Assembly: GCA_934757825.1 (NCBI GenBank)
Contig: CAKVLP010000002.1
Coordinates: forward strand, 1-64,000
DNA from: an uncultured Clostridia bacterium
GTDB taxonomy: Bacteria; Bacillota; Clostridia; Christensenellales; UBA1242
Length of the DNA: 64,000 nt
Reading direction: 5' to 3'
Position numbers and translations under genes: made by a program
The notes under the pieces: generated by a model
Told to the model about the DNA's origin: nothing
The model's input: the letters and a program-made list of their open reading frames with translations, nothing else
Database searches by the model: none
In this document: positions 34,539 through 47,000 of the stretch, piece after piece
Layout of the letters: every line of letters starts with the position of its first letter
How positions within the stretch are numbered: the first letter of the stretch is position 1

Positions 34539-35681
34539 ATGTTTAAGAAAATATTGTGTTGGATGCTTTTGCCGTTGTGCGCACTCGGCATTTTGGCTGG
34601 TTGTGGCAAGGACAAAACCGCAAAACAGGTTCAGCAATTGTATGTTGAAATAAAGTCGGAGTACGCAAACAGCAATTACTTGTTTAAAGAAAAAGACGGC
34701 GTCATGGGCGACGATTTGTATATAACCTACGACGGCGAGTTGGCAGAACTTGAAAGAATGGACACGTCTTACACCTATACTTCTGGCGATTTTGGGCCAG
34801 ACGAAAGGTTGTACAAAAGATACTATGTGTTGAAAAACTTTCAACAGGGTGTTTTGTCGCGCATTAGTGAGTACTATGCAAAGTGGGCAACTAAGTTTTA
34901 TGATGGCATAGCCCTAAAAGACGCTCAAAAGGAAGACTTAAACTCGCTTTACAAGTCGCTTGAAACCCTTAAAGAGGCTTTACGTGCTTTTGAAGTGGCT
35001 AGAAACAAGGTTGAGGCTGACATCAACATTATGACGTACACTGGCGCCATAAGGTCAAATCTAACCGAATATTCTTATCAATTTAATAGACTAATAGAAG
35101 TGTATTCTGACTTTGTAAATCGCTTCCGCGATGTGCAAGTTAAGAATTTGTTTGCAGACGAAAATGTGTCTGAAACTACAAATTCTGAGGTTTTGAATAG
35201 GCTTTGTGATGAGTTTTATTTGAATATGGCACAAGCGATTTATTACAAAACGCTTAAATCTTTTGACCGCACAAATGAGTGTGATTTGAGTGATTTGGTG
35301 CCTGAAAATGGTGATTTTAGCGATTTGTACAATGAATATTTGTTTATTCTAAACAGGATTGGGGAATATAATTTCGCCGGTTTTAGTGGAAATGTGACTG
35401 GTAAAAGCGCTGAAATTGAGGAGTTTATTTATATCCGCAATGCTTTTATGCAGAAATTTACGGTGTACAAAAAAGTGTACGATGCTGTTGATTATTACGA
35501 GTATAATGGGGTTTATCTGAACTACGCTTATCAGACGAGTTCTATTGAGGCTGAAAATATTATGAGTGCTTACAAAGAAACTTTGAGTGATGTAAACAAA
35601 GCAAACATTGCGTTGATTGAGAGTTTCGAAAACACAATCATGGAAGAATACATCGAAAAATTCAAAGATTTGATTGCCTAA
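34539..35681 (+). CDS. Helical lipoprotein of unknown function
   Basis: 380 aa. The lipoprotein signal is clear: MFKKILCWMLLPLCALG, then the lipobox ILAGC with Cys22. The mature protein is acidic and almost entirely helical with many aromatic residues (for example YKRYYVLKNFQQGVLSRISEY, shown in part). No catalytic motif is recognised. GAAAGGAGAT precedes ATG 34539. It follows the exported protein in the same operon and ends at an intrinsic terminator. Candidate roles, such as envelope assembly or a binding partner of the upstream protein, are guesses. Confidence 0.8.
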   Translation: MFKKILCWMLLPLCALGILAGCGKDKTAKQVQQLYVEIKSEYANSNYLFKEKDGVMGDDLYITYDGELAELERMDTSYTYTSGDFGPDERLYKRYYVLKNFQQGVLSRISEYYAKWATKFYDGIALKDAQKEDLNSLYKSLETLKEALRAFEVARNKVEADINIMTYTGAIRSNLTEYSYQFNRLIEVYSDFVNRFRDVQVKNLFADENVSETTNSEVLNRLCDEFYLNMAQAIYYKTLKSFDRTNECDLSDLVPENGDFSDLYNEYLFILNRIGEYNFAGFSGNVTGKSAEIEEFIYIRNAFMQKFTVYKKVYDAVDYYEYNGVYLNYAYQTSSIEAENIMSAYKETLSDVNKANIALIESFENTIMEEYIEKFKDLIA

Positions 35682-35708
35682 GTTTTGGCTTTATGACTAA
35701 GAAAACAG

Positions 35709-35740
35709 AAAATGCAAAACGTTTAGTTTTGCATTTTTTT
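35709..35740 (+). terminator. Terminator of the exported-protein pair
   Basis: AAAATGCAAAAC / GTTTTGCATTTT forms a strong stem followed by T residues. Confidence 0.9.
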
Positions 35741-35751
35741 AAGACAAAATG

Positions 35752-35780
35752 TTGTGCAACGATTACTTGTGTGATATAAT
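35752..35780 (+). promoter_or_regulatory. Promoter of gltX
   Basis: TTGTGC (35752-35757), a 17-bp spacer and TATAAT (35775-35780) in a TGTGATATAAT context. Confidence 0.65.
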
Positions 35781-35813
35781 TTAGTATATTTTAGACAAAG
35801 AGGACTATTAAAT

Positions 35814-37475
35814 ATGGACTATAAAAAATTGGCGGATTTGCTTTATCCAGACATAGACAAAACCCCAGAGTATTATTTTAAAAAGTATCCGAAAAGAAAC
35901 TTGAAAGACGGGCAAGTTGTTTCGCGTTATGCGCCAAGCCCAACTGGAATGATGCATATTGGAAACTTTTTTCAGATGTTTATATCTTACAACCTTACGC
36001 GTGTGACTGACGGCGTGATTTTTTTGCGTATTGAGGATACTGACTCAAAACGTGAAAAAACAGGTGCCATGAATGTAATTTACGACATCTTAAATAGATT
36101 TAATATAAAATTTACCGAATATCAAACATTGGACGGCAAAGATATTGGCGAGTATGGCCCTTATATTCAAAGCCAAAGGGTTGAGATTTACAAAACCTTT
36201 GCAAAATACCTTGTTTCTATCGGCCGAGCATTTCCTTGTTTCTGTAAAAAAACGGAGGGAATTGAAGATGTTAAAAAACTTAGAGAAGATAAGTGGGCGG
36301 AAGAGGATAAGTTTGAGTACGACCCATGTCGCGATTTGAGCCTTGAAGAAGTTGAAGAGCACCTTAAAAATGGCGACAAATTTGCTATTAGGCTTAGGAC
36401 TATGAATACTGGCGACGAAAGAATCAAATTTTACGACCTAATTAAGGGCGAGATTGATGCAAAGGCAAACGCCAAGGATTTTGTTATTTTGAAAAACGAC
36501 GGTGTTCCACCATATGCCTTTGCTCACGCAATCGATGATACCCTTATGGGAACGACGATTGTTGTGCGTGGCGAGGAGTATATAAGTAGTACGCCAGCGC
36601 ACCTAGAACTATTTGACGCACTAGGCTTTAAGCATATGACATATTGCCATAATCCACTTATTTGTAAAATTGACGAAGAAACGGGAAATCGTAGAAAGAT
36701 AAGCAAGAGAAAAGACCCAGAATTTAATATGCAATATTACTTTGAACAGGGTTATCCTATAAATGCTGTTTTGGAATATCTTTTAAACCTTATCAACTCC
36801 GGCTTTGAAGCGTGGAGAAAACAAAATCCGACATTGCCTTGGACTGACTTTAAATTTGGCGTGAAAGACATCACGGCAGGAAGCCCAACATTTGACCTAG
36901 TAAAACTTAACGACATTAGTAAAAATATTATTTCGCGTTTGACCGCTGAGGAGGTATACGAAAATACTCTTGCTTGGGCGAAAGAAAACAATAAAGGTTT
37001 TTGCGAATACTTAGAAAATAATAAAGATTACGCTATCAAAGTATTTAGTATAGATAGGGGCGGAGAGAAGCCTAGAAAAGATCTTGCTAAATGGAGTGAG
37101 GTTCCTGAAAAACTAGATTATATGTTTAATTTGCATAATTATGCAAATATTCACGGTATACTTAACGAAAAAATTGACAAAAATACGATAAAAATCATTG
37201 TGAATAACTATGCAAAGTCGTATAATAATTATACAGAAAAACAAGATTGGTTTGAAAATTTAAAAACCGAAGCCAGTAAATTGGGTTTTGCTGTAAACAA
37301 TAAAGAATACAAAGCGAACCCAGATGCATACCTTGGCAATATGGCTGATTATTGCTTGATAATTAGGCTTATGCTTACCGGTAAGGCGGATTCACTTGAC
37401 ATTTTTGCAATATCAAAAACTATCGGCCAGAAAGAAGTAGATAGCAGAGTAGAGCGATTTGTAAATGCTTTATAA
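35814..37475 (+). CDS. gltX: Glutamate--tRNA ligase
   Basis: 553 aa, a class I aminoacyl-tRNA synthetase that charges tRNA(Glu). The HIGH-type signature is APSPTGMMHIGNF (40-52), and the KMSKS-type loop is KISKRKD (~295). Cysteines in PCFCKK and YDPCRD correspond to the zinc region of bacterial GluRS. A ~36-residue N-terminal extension precedes the Rossmann start, as I recall from other clostridial GluRS proteins. APSPTG rather than PEPNG argues against GlnRS. Whether it is discriminating cannot be told. The ribosome-binding site (AGAGG) is unusually far from ATG 35814. Confidence 0.95.
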   Translation: MDYKKLADLLYPDIDKTPEYYFKKYPKRNLKDGQVVSRYAPSPTGMMHIGNFFQMFISYNLTRVTDGVIFLRIEDTDSKREKTGAMNVIYDILNRFNIKFTEYQTLDGKDIGEYGPYIQSQRVEIYKTFAKYLVSIGRAFPCFCKKTEGIEDVKKLREDKWAEEDKFEYDPCRDLSLEEVEEHLKNGDKFAIRLRTMNTGDERIKFYDLIKGEIDAKANAKDFVILKNDGVPPYAFAHAIDDTLMGTTIVVRGEEYISSTPAHLELFDALGFKHMTYCHNPLICKIDEETGNRRKISKRKDPEFNMQYYFEQGYPINAVLEYLLNLINSGFEAWRKQNPTLPWTDFKFGVKDITAGSPTFDLVKLNDISKNIISRLTAEEVYENTLAWAKENNKGFCEYLENNKDYAIKVFSIDRGGEKPRKDLAKWSEVPEKLDYMFNLHNYANIHGILNEKIDKNTIKIIVNNYAKSYNNYTEKQDWFENLKTEASKLGFAVNNKEYKANPDAYLGNMADYCLIIRLMLTGKADSLDIFAISKTIGQKEVDSRVERFVNAL

Positions 37476-37576
37476 TTATGCAATAATATCGCTTTATTAT
37501 CACTTTAAATTCTAACAGCAGCGTGAGAAATTGTTGTCGCATAAATATGCAATATGTGTAATAAATATAAAAAATG

Positions 37577-37605
37577 ACACCTCGAAATAAATCGGGGTGT
37601 TTTTT
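37577..37605 (+). terminator. Terminator downstream of gltX
   Basis: ACACCTCG (37577-37584) / CGGGGTGT (37593-37600) followed by T residues. It lies ~100 bp after the gltX stop. Confidence 0.85.
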
Positions 37606-37863
37606 GCTGTGTACTTTTTTTCTTCTCTGCTATATCTATCTAGAAAAGTGCCCAGAATTGTTTTTGTCGCGGTCTCAAATGTGAGAATAAAAACAGGAGG
37701 AAGAGAAAAGAATGCTGTGAAAAGAGACAATATTCTGCCACCGTCTTGTCGCTGCTGGTGGCGTTCTGGAGTGCTTTGTTTGACAAAATTTGACGAATTT
37801 CGTGCTTATAATTTTTGTTTCTGTATGATTTTACAAATTGTTTTAAAATACCCATTTTTTCGT
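37606..37863. other. Gap upstream of giant gene; no supported gene
   Basis: Short open frames exist on both strands (for example plus 37597-37875 and minus 37640-37879) but lack a convincing ribosome-binding site and family features. One inverted repeat, GCCACC (37737-37742) / GGTGGC (37757-37762), stands out, being more GC-rich than its surroundings. It could be part of a small RNA or a regulator site, but I cannot support either. Confidence 0.4.
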
Positions 37864-37893
37864 TTGACATATTAGACACTTATGTCCTATAAT
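37864..37893 (+). promoter_or_regulatory. Promoter of the giant surface-protein gene
   Basis: Perfect consensus hexamers TTGACA (37864-37869) and TATAAT (37888-37893) with an 18-bp spacer. Transcription from ~37900 gives a 5' leader of about 198 nt. The leader contains an AT-rich inverted repeat (AATTATTAT / ATAATAATATT, about 37905-37931). Confidence 0.8.
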
Positions 37894-38098
37894 GAGACTA
37901 GCAAAATTATTATTATATATATAATAATATTTGCTTTTAGATTACAAAAAAATTTAAAAATCGGGGCAATTAAAGTAATAAATTTGCTATTGTTTCACAA
38001 AATAATTTTGTATAAATTTGGACAATGGCACTTATGGATTTTAAATGAATTCCACCTGATGTATTGCTTTTACTTGCTCTTAAATAAAAGAGGTACTT

Positions 38099-41000
38099 AT
38101 GAAATCTGTGAAAAACAAAACTGTTAAACCAAATTTTAGGGTAAAACATCCTTACGGGTATTTGGTTAGGTCTATCTTAGTAGGCCTTGTTTTGGTTCTT
38201 ACTTCAATCCTAGGTGTGTTTGGCACAAGCCTTATTTCGCCTAAAAAGGAGGTAGAGGCTGCAGATTCAAATCTTTGGACGGCGTACGCTTCAACATCGT
38301 TTGCTGGAGGAGATGGTTCGAACAGTAATCCTTATCAGATTGCTACTGCTGGACAACTAGCGTATCTTGTGACCTATACAAATGCAAACAATGGCGCATA
38401 CGGAAAGTACTTTATGCTTACAGCAGATATTAATCTAAGTGCTCACTTGTGGCCAGGTATTGGTAAGAAGATAACTTCTGTGCCTACAACAACTACCGTT
38501 ACACTAGGTTCTGCTCCATATTACAATACAACTGGCACAGGCACTGGCGGTGCGTTCTCTGGGGCATTTTATGGTAATGGTTATAGAATTACAGATATGA
38601 CTTGTACTAGCACAAATTGTGGTGCCGGATTATTTAACTCATTGTATGGCGCAAAAATTTTCGATACCGTCTTATCGGAACCCATTGTTGATTATAGTGG
38701 AAGTGGACTAGGCGGGTTTTCTGGCGTTGCTATAAAATCATACTTTTACAACTGTTTGCTTTATTCAAACTACAAGCCATCCAGTTTAACATGGTATAGT
38801 AGCACTAAATCATCTTTTGGATATGATAGTTCTTATGGTAGAATTAGAAGTAGTTCAAGTAGCAAAGTAGGCGCTTTTGCTGGGCATATGGTAGGATGTA
38901 CTTTATATACATGTGCCAACAGGGTAGTTGTTCTTGGAAATGACTATGTCGGTGGTTTTGCGGGTGTTGCTTATGGTAAATTTAATAATACGAATGCTCA
39001 GACTAAATTCTACAGGAGCTCAAACCAAAACCTAGTATACTGCTCAAATCAAGGATATAATTACTATGTTGGCGGTTTTGTGGGGGCATTGGAACAAGGG
39101 TCTGCAAACTGTCTTCAATTTGAATTTTGTAGTAGCAATGGTACTGTTGCGCACCATCCAGTAATAAGTTCGACAAGTACTGTTAATTTGGGTTCATTCC
39201 TTGGATATATGAGTAATTCGGCTTCGTATGTTAAGCTTACTGGCTGTTATTTCGGAAATCCTTCGTGCTATATTAAGTATACTCATCCTAGCGATCCTGA
39301 GAGATTTGTTAGAGCCTACATTGGCACTGCATACTATTCCTCTACAACTACCGATGGGACAACTACTCACACGATCGGACTATCAACTTTTTATGAGTTT
39401 GCGCCTGCTTTTACAAATGGAGCAACAGGATATACAACCAGAAACTACTATTATTATGCTTCGGGTGATCGTGGCGTTTCTCCAGCGATAACCAATACTA
39501 GCACTACTTCAACATACAATGTTCAGCGTGTCTTAGGGGTAGATCATTGTGGCTATTATACGACATCTAGTAACCCACTTATCTATTACTCGACATCCAC
39601 GGCAAACAACTACGCTAATGTTGGTAAGGGCTATACAGGTTATAGGTTAATAGGTAGCACAAGCTCGAAAAATACGCCTCAGTATATGTCTGACTCGAGT
39701 TTCTTTAATACTTCTCCTACTTCACCTACTACGACTTTGCAAGGACAATATATAAACAAAAGCCTTATTAAAAAGATTGTAGTGCATACTTCCGATGGTT
39801 CTAATTACACAGTGACTACAACATCTAATTCGGCAGAAAAACTAACAGAGTCGACAAGTAACCAGTATAAGTCCACTGTAATTGGTTATACAAATCAAAC
39901 AGGTAATTCAGACTTCAAAATAACTCTTTCAAATACAACAAGTAAAGTGTTTAAATACACTATCACGGGATATAGTTTTAACACGAATGGTCGAGGGCCT
40001 AAAAACGGTGAGACTGGTACAGTTTATCCAGGAGAATTCATCTCACTTTCTTTCCCATTTGATAGTATCCTTAACTACTCAATTAAGATACAAAAAACCG
40101 TTGGTGGTGATGGTTCTTATAGCAACCCTTATCAAGTGTGGGATGAAGATGATTTAAAAGCTTTGGAAACCTTAGGTTTTAATTCTTCTAGTGGTAAAAA
40201 TCTTTATGCAAAACAAATGGCAGATTTCTGGATGTGGGATGGTAGTGATATTGAAAACTATGGCCATTATTTGGGAAATGGAAAGATCATAAGGATTCAA
40301 CGTGAGGAAGATGCGCACGCGCAACATGGTTATTCTATTTTTATGAAGAACTATGGGACGATTTCGGACTTGAACATAGTAGGTTCTAGCGCAAGTGGTG
40401 GCTATAGATGGGAAATCTATGAAGAATGCCCATTTGTGCAATATAACCATGGTATAATAGACTCATGTAGAATGAGTGGAGAATGGGGATTAAGTTGTGA
40501 ATATACTGGTGGTATTGCTTCTGGATTTGCAGCTTTTAATTACGGGAAAATTACCAATTGCGAGAACACCGCAAATTATTACGTTTACGCGGGATTCGCA
40601 GAGAATGGCACAAGTAGTAATTTAAGTGCTTTCGGCGGTGTGAAATTTGGTGGAATTTGTTATGAAATGATCCAAGATCAAAGTGATGATGCTATTATTA
40701 TGACACCGGAAGTTTCAGGCTGCGTGTTCTCGGGTACTGTCTATCAGTATTTCCAAAGTAGGAGTGGTGCAAGTGTGACAATGACTGGCACCTATACCAG
40801 CCACTTTACAATGGGTGGAATAGTAGGTAAGGTCGACAATGGTACAACATTCGTTATCAAAAACAACTACATGGCTGGAAGATTTAGCATGGATAAATCA
40901 TCCAACCTTGGTGGATATAGTAGCTATATAGGCGGTGGTTCTAGTTTTGCTGCCGGTGGAATAATTGGCGAATTATGGGGTAGTAGCCAGGCGCACCCAA

Positions 41001-44000
41001 ATAGAGTATATAGTAGTAACCTAGTGCAAGCAGGCTGGTTGGTGGATAGAGCGTCAAATAAGGCTTGCCAAAGCGGAACAACATTATATACAGAACTGAA
41101 TAGTAAAAGTGCATTTACTTATGATTCTAACCACAGAAATGTCGGCAACCAAATAGGTAGCAATAACAACTTTTATTCGACCTCAAATTATTACTCTTCT
41201 ACCGGTTATAGTGGCTATTATTTTTATGAATATCTTGACTTTAAAACTTCTCCTAGTGGAGCATATGTTGATATTGGATATAAGGCTAAAAACACCACAA
41301 ATATAGAGATTAAGTCGTTATATAGCACTGCTTCTCCGGAAATGGCCATGTTGGGCGCTAGGACATCAAGCACTTCGTCAGATAGGTATGTAATATGGGC
41401 AAATGCTACTGAGGCTACTAATGGCATCACGTTGCAATATGGTGCACAGTGGCCAACTGTTATGGCCTTCTCTAACAAAACAAGTGGCGTAAACACAACA
41501 CGGGTGGTTGACGGCAGAATGTATCATGCCAATGCTCTTGTTTCTGATGCAAAGAACTACAATGGCACAACGTTTACGACGGCTTGCAATTTGGTGATTG
41601 GTAGTGTAAATAACAATGGATCAATTGATTCCCGTACCTTTAAAGGTCGAATTTACTATGTTAAAATCTATGAAGGTAATACCCTTGTAAGAGAACTTAT
41701 CCCTGCAAAAAATTCCAGTAGCAGTGCATCAGTGGGTTTTTTTGATAGAGTGACTAATTCGTTTTATCAAGCAAAAACCACAGCAGGTACCGCTCTTACC
41801 ACAAGCAACTGTTCTTCTTATATTTCTTTTGGAAATCAAGTAGGCTACTCTTATAACAGGTGGATTCCTGGCATAGATAAAGACGAAACTCGTTCTACTA
41901 ATACTGAAAATGTAAAGGGTTTGGTGTATTATCCTAAAAACTATGCTATTACTTATAGTACTGATGGTGTTCGGGCACTCGACAGAACGGAGGCGATCAC
42001 TGCTTATAAAACCTTTTTGGGTGGCACTCCTTACATTGACACTACCACAGTGACGACAAATGCTTCTACGCATCCAGAACTTAAAGACTTTGTACAAAAA
42101 GTAAGGAATGTTGCTTATGGTACAGCCGGCAATTCAAGTGGGAAATACACTGAATGGGCTTGGGATATGGAAGGCTGGACGTACAATGAAAACTTTAAGT
42201 GGGATTGTTCGTCGGGCGCTCCATTTAAACCAAGAATTGTGACAACTGGTTTCGGGAGTAATATATATTCTTATAACACATGTAGGACACTTGATTCTAC
42301 GCAAAAAAGTTTCACAGATAAGCTCTATACTACATCATCAACAACATACTATTATCGTGATAATAGTTGGAGTAGCATGATATATGATCAAGCGGCAGAG
42401 GAGGCGTTAACTTTTACTCAAAGTGGAACTACCTACTATGTGAAAATTACTAGAGATGCCCAAGGATTTCAGGGAGATACGGCAAGTTGTTTAGGTGTTT
42501 TGGCGTCGTTAATAAATGGAGCAGGACAAGGTTACTTTTTTGGGGCATATCAAGCATATCCTAGTATAACAGGCTGGTCTTTCCCTAATACAAGTCAAAT
42601 GAAATTATATGATTTGGTTATTGAGTCTGAAGATGGTAATCCAATGGTATTTGATTTATCAAGTTACTATTGGGAGCCAATCAACATTTTCAATTTATCA
42701 TTGTTTAAAACTGTTAAATTCCGCAATATGTATATTGAAGGACTTGATGTTTTCCCAGGAATGTATAATACTGTCCTTCAAAATGGAAGTAATGGATTCT
42801 TCTTACAAAATCATACAAGTAGCACTTATTCGTCGCTAATAACGCTAGAAAATTTTGGGCTTGGTCTTTATGCTAATATAAATGGTAATACTGCCAAGTC
42901 TGTTGTGACAACTTCTCCAACTTTTGTTGACTATCTTGGTGATACTTGGATGAGATATGGTAGTTCAACTTATCCAGTAACTACAAGCGATATCGTGCTA
43001 AGTGGAACTACTGCAAATGTTTATACAGCGAAAGGTCTTGGTGCTTTGGCTAGATATTTGTATTGCAGTCCATCCGCTTTCTCGACCATAAATATCCAAA
43101 ACGATATTGATTTGGCGGGCTTGTATTGGGTTCCATTACACTTGTATAGTGGAAGCAAAACATTTAACTTCTATGGCACAATCAAAAACATGTATGTCCA
43201 CGGCAATCATACGATTGCAACTTCCCTTGCCAAGTCATCAAAGCAAGGGTATAGCAATTATGGTCTTGGATTTATTGGGTATAGTTATTATTCAACTACG
43301 CTATATCATACTGATATTACAATGTTTGAAAATGCTTATATTCGCACAACCGATGGCTCTAATGCATCTTACAGTTCGGCATCAAAACAATCGCATTATG
43401 GAACCAATGTGTATATAGGTGTTATTCTAGGATACATGAATAATGACAGTTTCAAAATTGCACCTAAGAATACGGGAAAAGTATTTTCTTCGGAGAGTAC
43501 TATTGATGGATATTACATAAGTTATGAACAGCTTACATTAAATAAATATCTATATGTGGGTGCGATTGCGGGATGCATCATTGCCAACAATTACGATCAT
43601 AGTTTTGAAAATGTTTCGGTGTCCGGAAACTCTGCCTTTAATGGCAATGGTGATTCGACTCAATCTGCTTCTGATGGAAAAATTGAAAGTAGAATTACCA
43701 TAGAAGAACATGCTAATATGACAAACCTCAATAGTTATTCCACTTCTAAAATAGGTCTGTTGTTTGGTAATGTTTCTGCTAAAAACTTCACACTTACAAA
43801 TATTCAAGATTACTATACCAATGTTTACTTGAAAGGATACCGCTATAGTTACTTTAATGCGGGTGGTATTGTGGGGACGATGTCTCAAGCGACTGGAAAC
43901 AACACTAATACAATAAAATTCAATGTGATAAATTTAAATGATTGTAGCCTTAATACTTCTAAAGATACTAGATTCTATACGGGATCTACTTCGCTTAATA

Positions 44001-47000
44001 GTTCTCCAAGTCGCTTTGGTATGTTGTTTGGTTATGCTGCGAGTGGTGGAAATATCTTGGATGTAAAATCCACATATATTGGATTTAATGCCAATATTGA
44101 CTGGATAAGACACAACCCAACTGGTGGTAGTGCTAACTCTATGTATATGGAATATGCTAGTATTACACCTTATGGTTATTTCTACAAACTTAATGTTCAG
44201 TCGCTTATTGTTAATAGTCAGTTAAATCTTGGGCTTAATCCATTACCTCTTGCTTCAACTTCTGCGTCGGGTGGAGGAAATGATTATACATTGACTACTA
44301 CCGGAGTAAAGTTCTATCCACTTACATATCGCATCGATAGTACATCAGGACAGTACTTGGCATTTGTGTGCAATATGCGAGTTAATTCGGATTATATTAA
44401 CTATAAAATTGCCTCCAATTGTCCAAACAACTGGTCGGGTAATAGTGGTTCCAACACGCCAACAGCATTTAAATGGACAGCATCGCGTCTGCTTACTGCT
44501 TCCTCGACTTACGATGGCTACCTAAAGAGTGGTACCTATTTCAGTAGCGCTGGGCGTTATGATGGCAGTTATAACGCAATCTTTATTATATGCGATGAGG
44601 AAGAATCGACCAGCAAGGTTGTTTTGACTTATAGTGAAGCAACTATGAGTAGTAATTCCACATTCACTCAGGAGTTTATGTATAATAAAAGTATTGATGC
44701 TACAATGGGTGAGTGGCAATGGGTATCAACTCCACAATATTTAAACTTCGACCACGTACTTGGCTATCCATATGTCGGCGATGGAATTAGAGCTATAACA
44801 TTCCACAACTTTGACGCAAATTCTAGTTATGTCCCAATTTACGTGGAGGGCAATACAACTGGTGCAACGGTCACTATTAGAACCAAATCAAAATATTTAA
44901 CTTCAGTTGATTACCCATTTGCACAACTTGTTATAGCAGGCATCACTGACGGCATTGGTGGATACATTTGGGTAGACACAACAACGATAGTTACCATGAG
45001 CGTGCCTTATAGTGTTTTGATTGAACAAAATGTATATCTAGATTGGGCAGAGGAGAATGGTGGTCAAGGCGATGGCACAACCGAGTACAGTGAAGTGCAA
45101 ACTTGGGATATGACTGCAAACAGTGACCGAGTATATAATACTGAAAATGCTCGACAACTTGCCGGGTCAAGCAATGGAGATTGTCAAACAGTAGTTTATT
45201 TTGGTTCAAACTACAAGTACTTCGGTATTAGAAAAGATGATTATGGACTTATTAGTGCTTCTAAGATTACTGGTGTTGCTGCTACTAGCGGACTTCAAAA
45301 ATACATCTCAGTAGTGGGCGAGAACAACTACTTTGTTATAATGAAAGCGGTTTATTCAACCAACGCGTCTCCGTTCTATAAAATGGGACTAATAAGCTCT
45401 CCTAACATAAACAATATCAAGTACACAATTCAAGTAAATGCTTTGTCCATAGCAAGTACAAACAATGGACAAGCGCTTGTGCCTAATACTTGGGCGTATG
45501 ATAGACTTTTGCTTGCTGATTACATAAATGTTGGTATAAGTGGAAATTATGCTACTGGTGTTGTGCACATACAACATGATTCAACAGCGGCAAGACCTTT
45601 TGCTGTGGTTAATCCAAAAACAGGAGAGGGTTTTGGAAGTGATGAATATCAAATTTTGCCATATGAGTGTGTAAGATATCAAATCGCAACCATACAACAT
45701 TATTCATTTGGGAGCAAGACAAATCCTATAACATCGGGTACTGTGGAGCCTATAATTTTTACCAGCACCATGCCTTTGTCTCAGGTAAAGGGCATAAGTG
45801 GTTTCTTGTATGATTCATCAAAATCTGGCGTTGATGCTTATTCGCCAATGACAACACAACCTGTGCTTAGTTCTTTCTCTAATGCGACAGGGGGATCATT
45901 GTCGGGTGTTACCTATCAAACAACTAATGGCTATAAATACACATCAAACTCATACTTTAAATATACCAAAACATTAACGGGATCCAATACGAATGGATGG
46001 CTATCAACTTTCAACTTCCCAGCAGTATCTGGATATGACTTTTTAGGCGTAGCGTGCTTGCCAATTAAGGCTGGACAAGAGTTGCTGGCTCCTACGCTTA
46101 GTGACATTAAAAATGCGATTTTGAAAAACCAATATATGTCTGGTGTTTATAGTTCGTCGTCAAATACATATTCCGTAGTTTCTCCATTCTATTCGTCCAC
46201 AGTGTACTTCCCAGACGGGACCACTGCAACAAAAGATTGTTCCTATTACATTATTCCTTTGTATAAGGTAACTGAGGTTGAATTGACGGTTACCTATCAA
46301 GATATGGGATGGGATATGCCTTCTGTTGGTGGTAATGGTAGTAGTTATTTCAACATCATGGCTTACTATGGTGCTTATGGTAATGAAAGTAACCCTATGA
46401 TGAGCGGAACCTCACAAACGATTCTTCCAGGGGAAACCGTTAATATTACAATTAAAGTACCTCAAACAGTTATTGCTAGGGACGGTTCTTACACTAGGTT
46501 AACAGTGACTAGTGGTGCTACTCATGATGTTTCGTACACTACAAGTGCACAATATGCAGCATCCCATTCTGGTGATGACTATGATCATTACACTTATACA
46601 TTTACAATGCCTTCTGACAATGCGACACTTGCTATATCATTAGATTGGAAAGATTATGCAACTTCTCCTGGAAACCATCAGGCGCCTTCTTGGGCAGGTT
46701 ATGCTAATATTACGGGTAAGGGTACCAAAGCAGATCCATATATCATTAACGATGCAGAGGGGCTGGCATACTTCATGAGTAAAAATGGAGGAGCCGCTCA
46801 TCCAGGCGGAACAGTAAATGTTGAAAGTTCCTACGTTGAACTTGGTGCCGATATCTATATGGCAATTGATCCTAATGGTAACTATGTAGGTAACCCTACG
46901 GGGACAGGTACCAATTACGCAAATTATGGTCCTAGAATAATCTACAATAGTATAAGAACATTTAACGGACACTTTGATGGAAAGGGACACAGAATTTACA

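Noticed and set aside
37640..37879. Minus-strand 79-aa ORF and plus-strand 92-aa ORF (37597-37875) before the giant gene
   Set aside because: No convincing ribosome-binding sites or family features; the hydrophobic minus-strand tail comes from an A-rich plus strand.
37882..38127. 81-aa plus-strand ORF overlapping the giant gene start
   Set aside because: Its ATG lies upstream of the expected TSS (inside the promoter), it has no ribosome-binding site, and its composition reflects AT-rich leader DNA.
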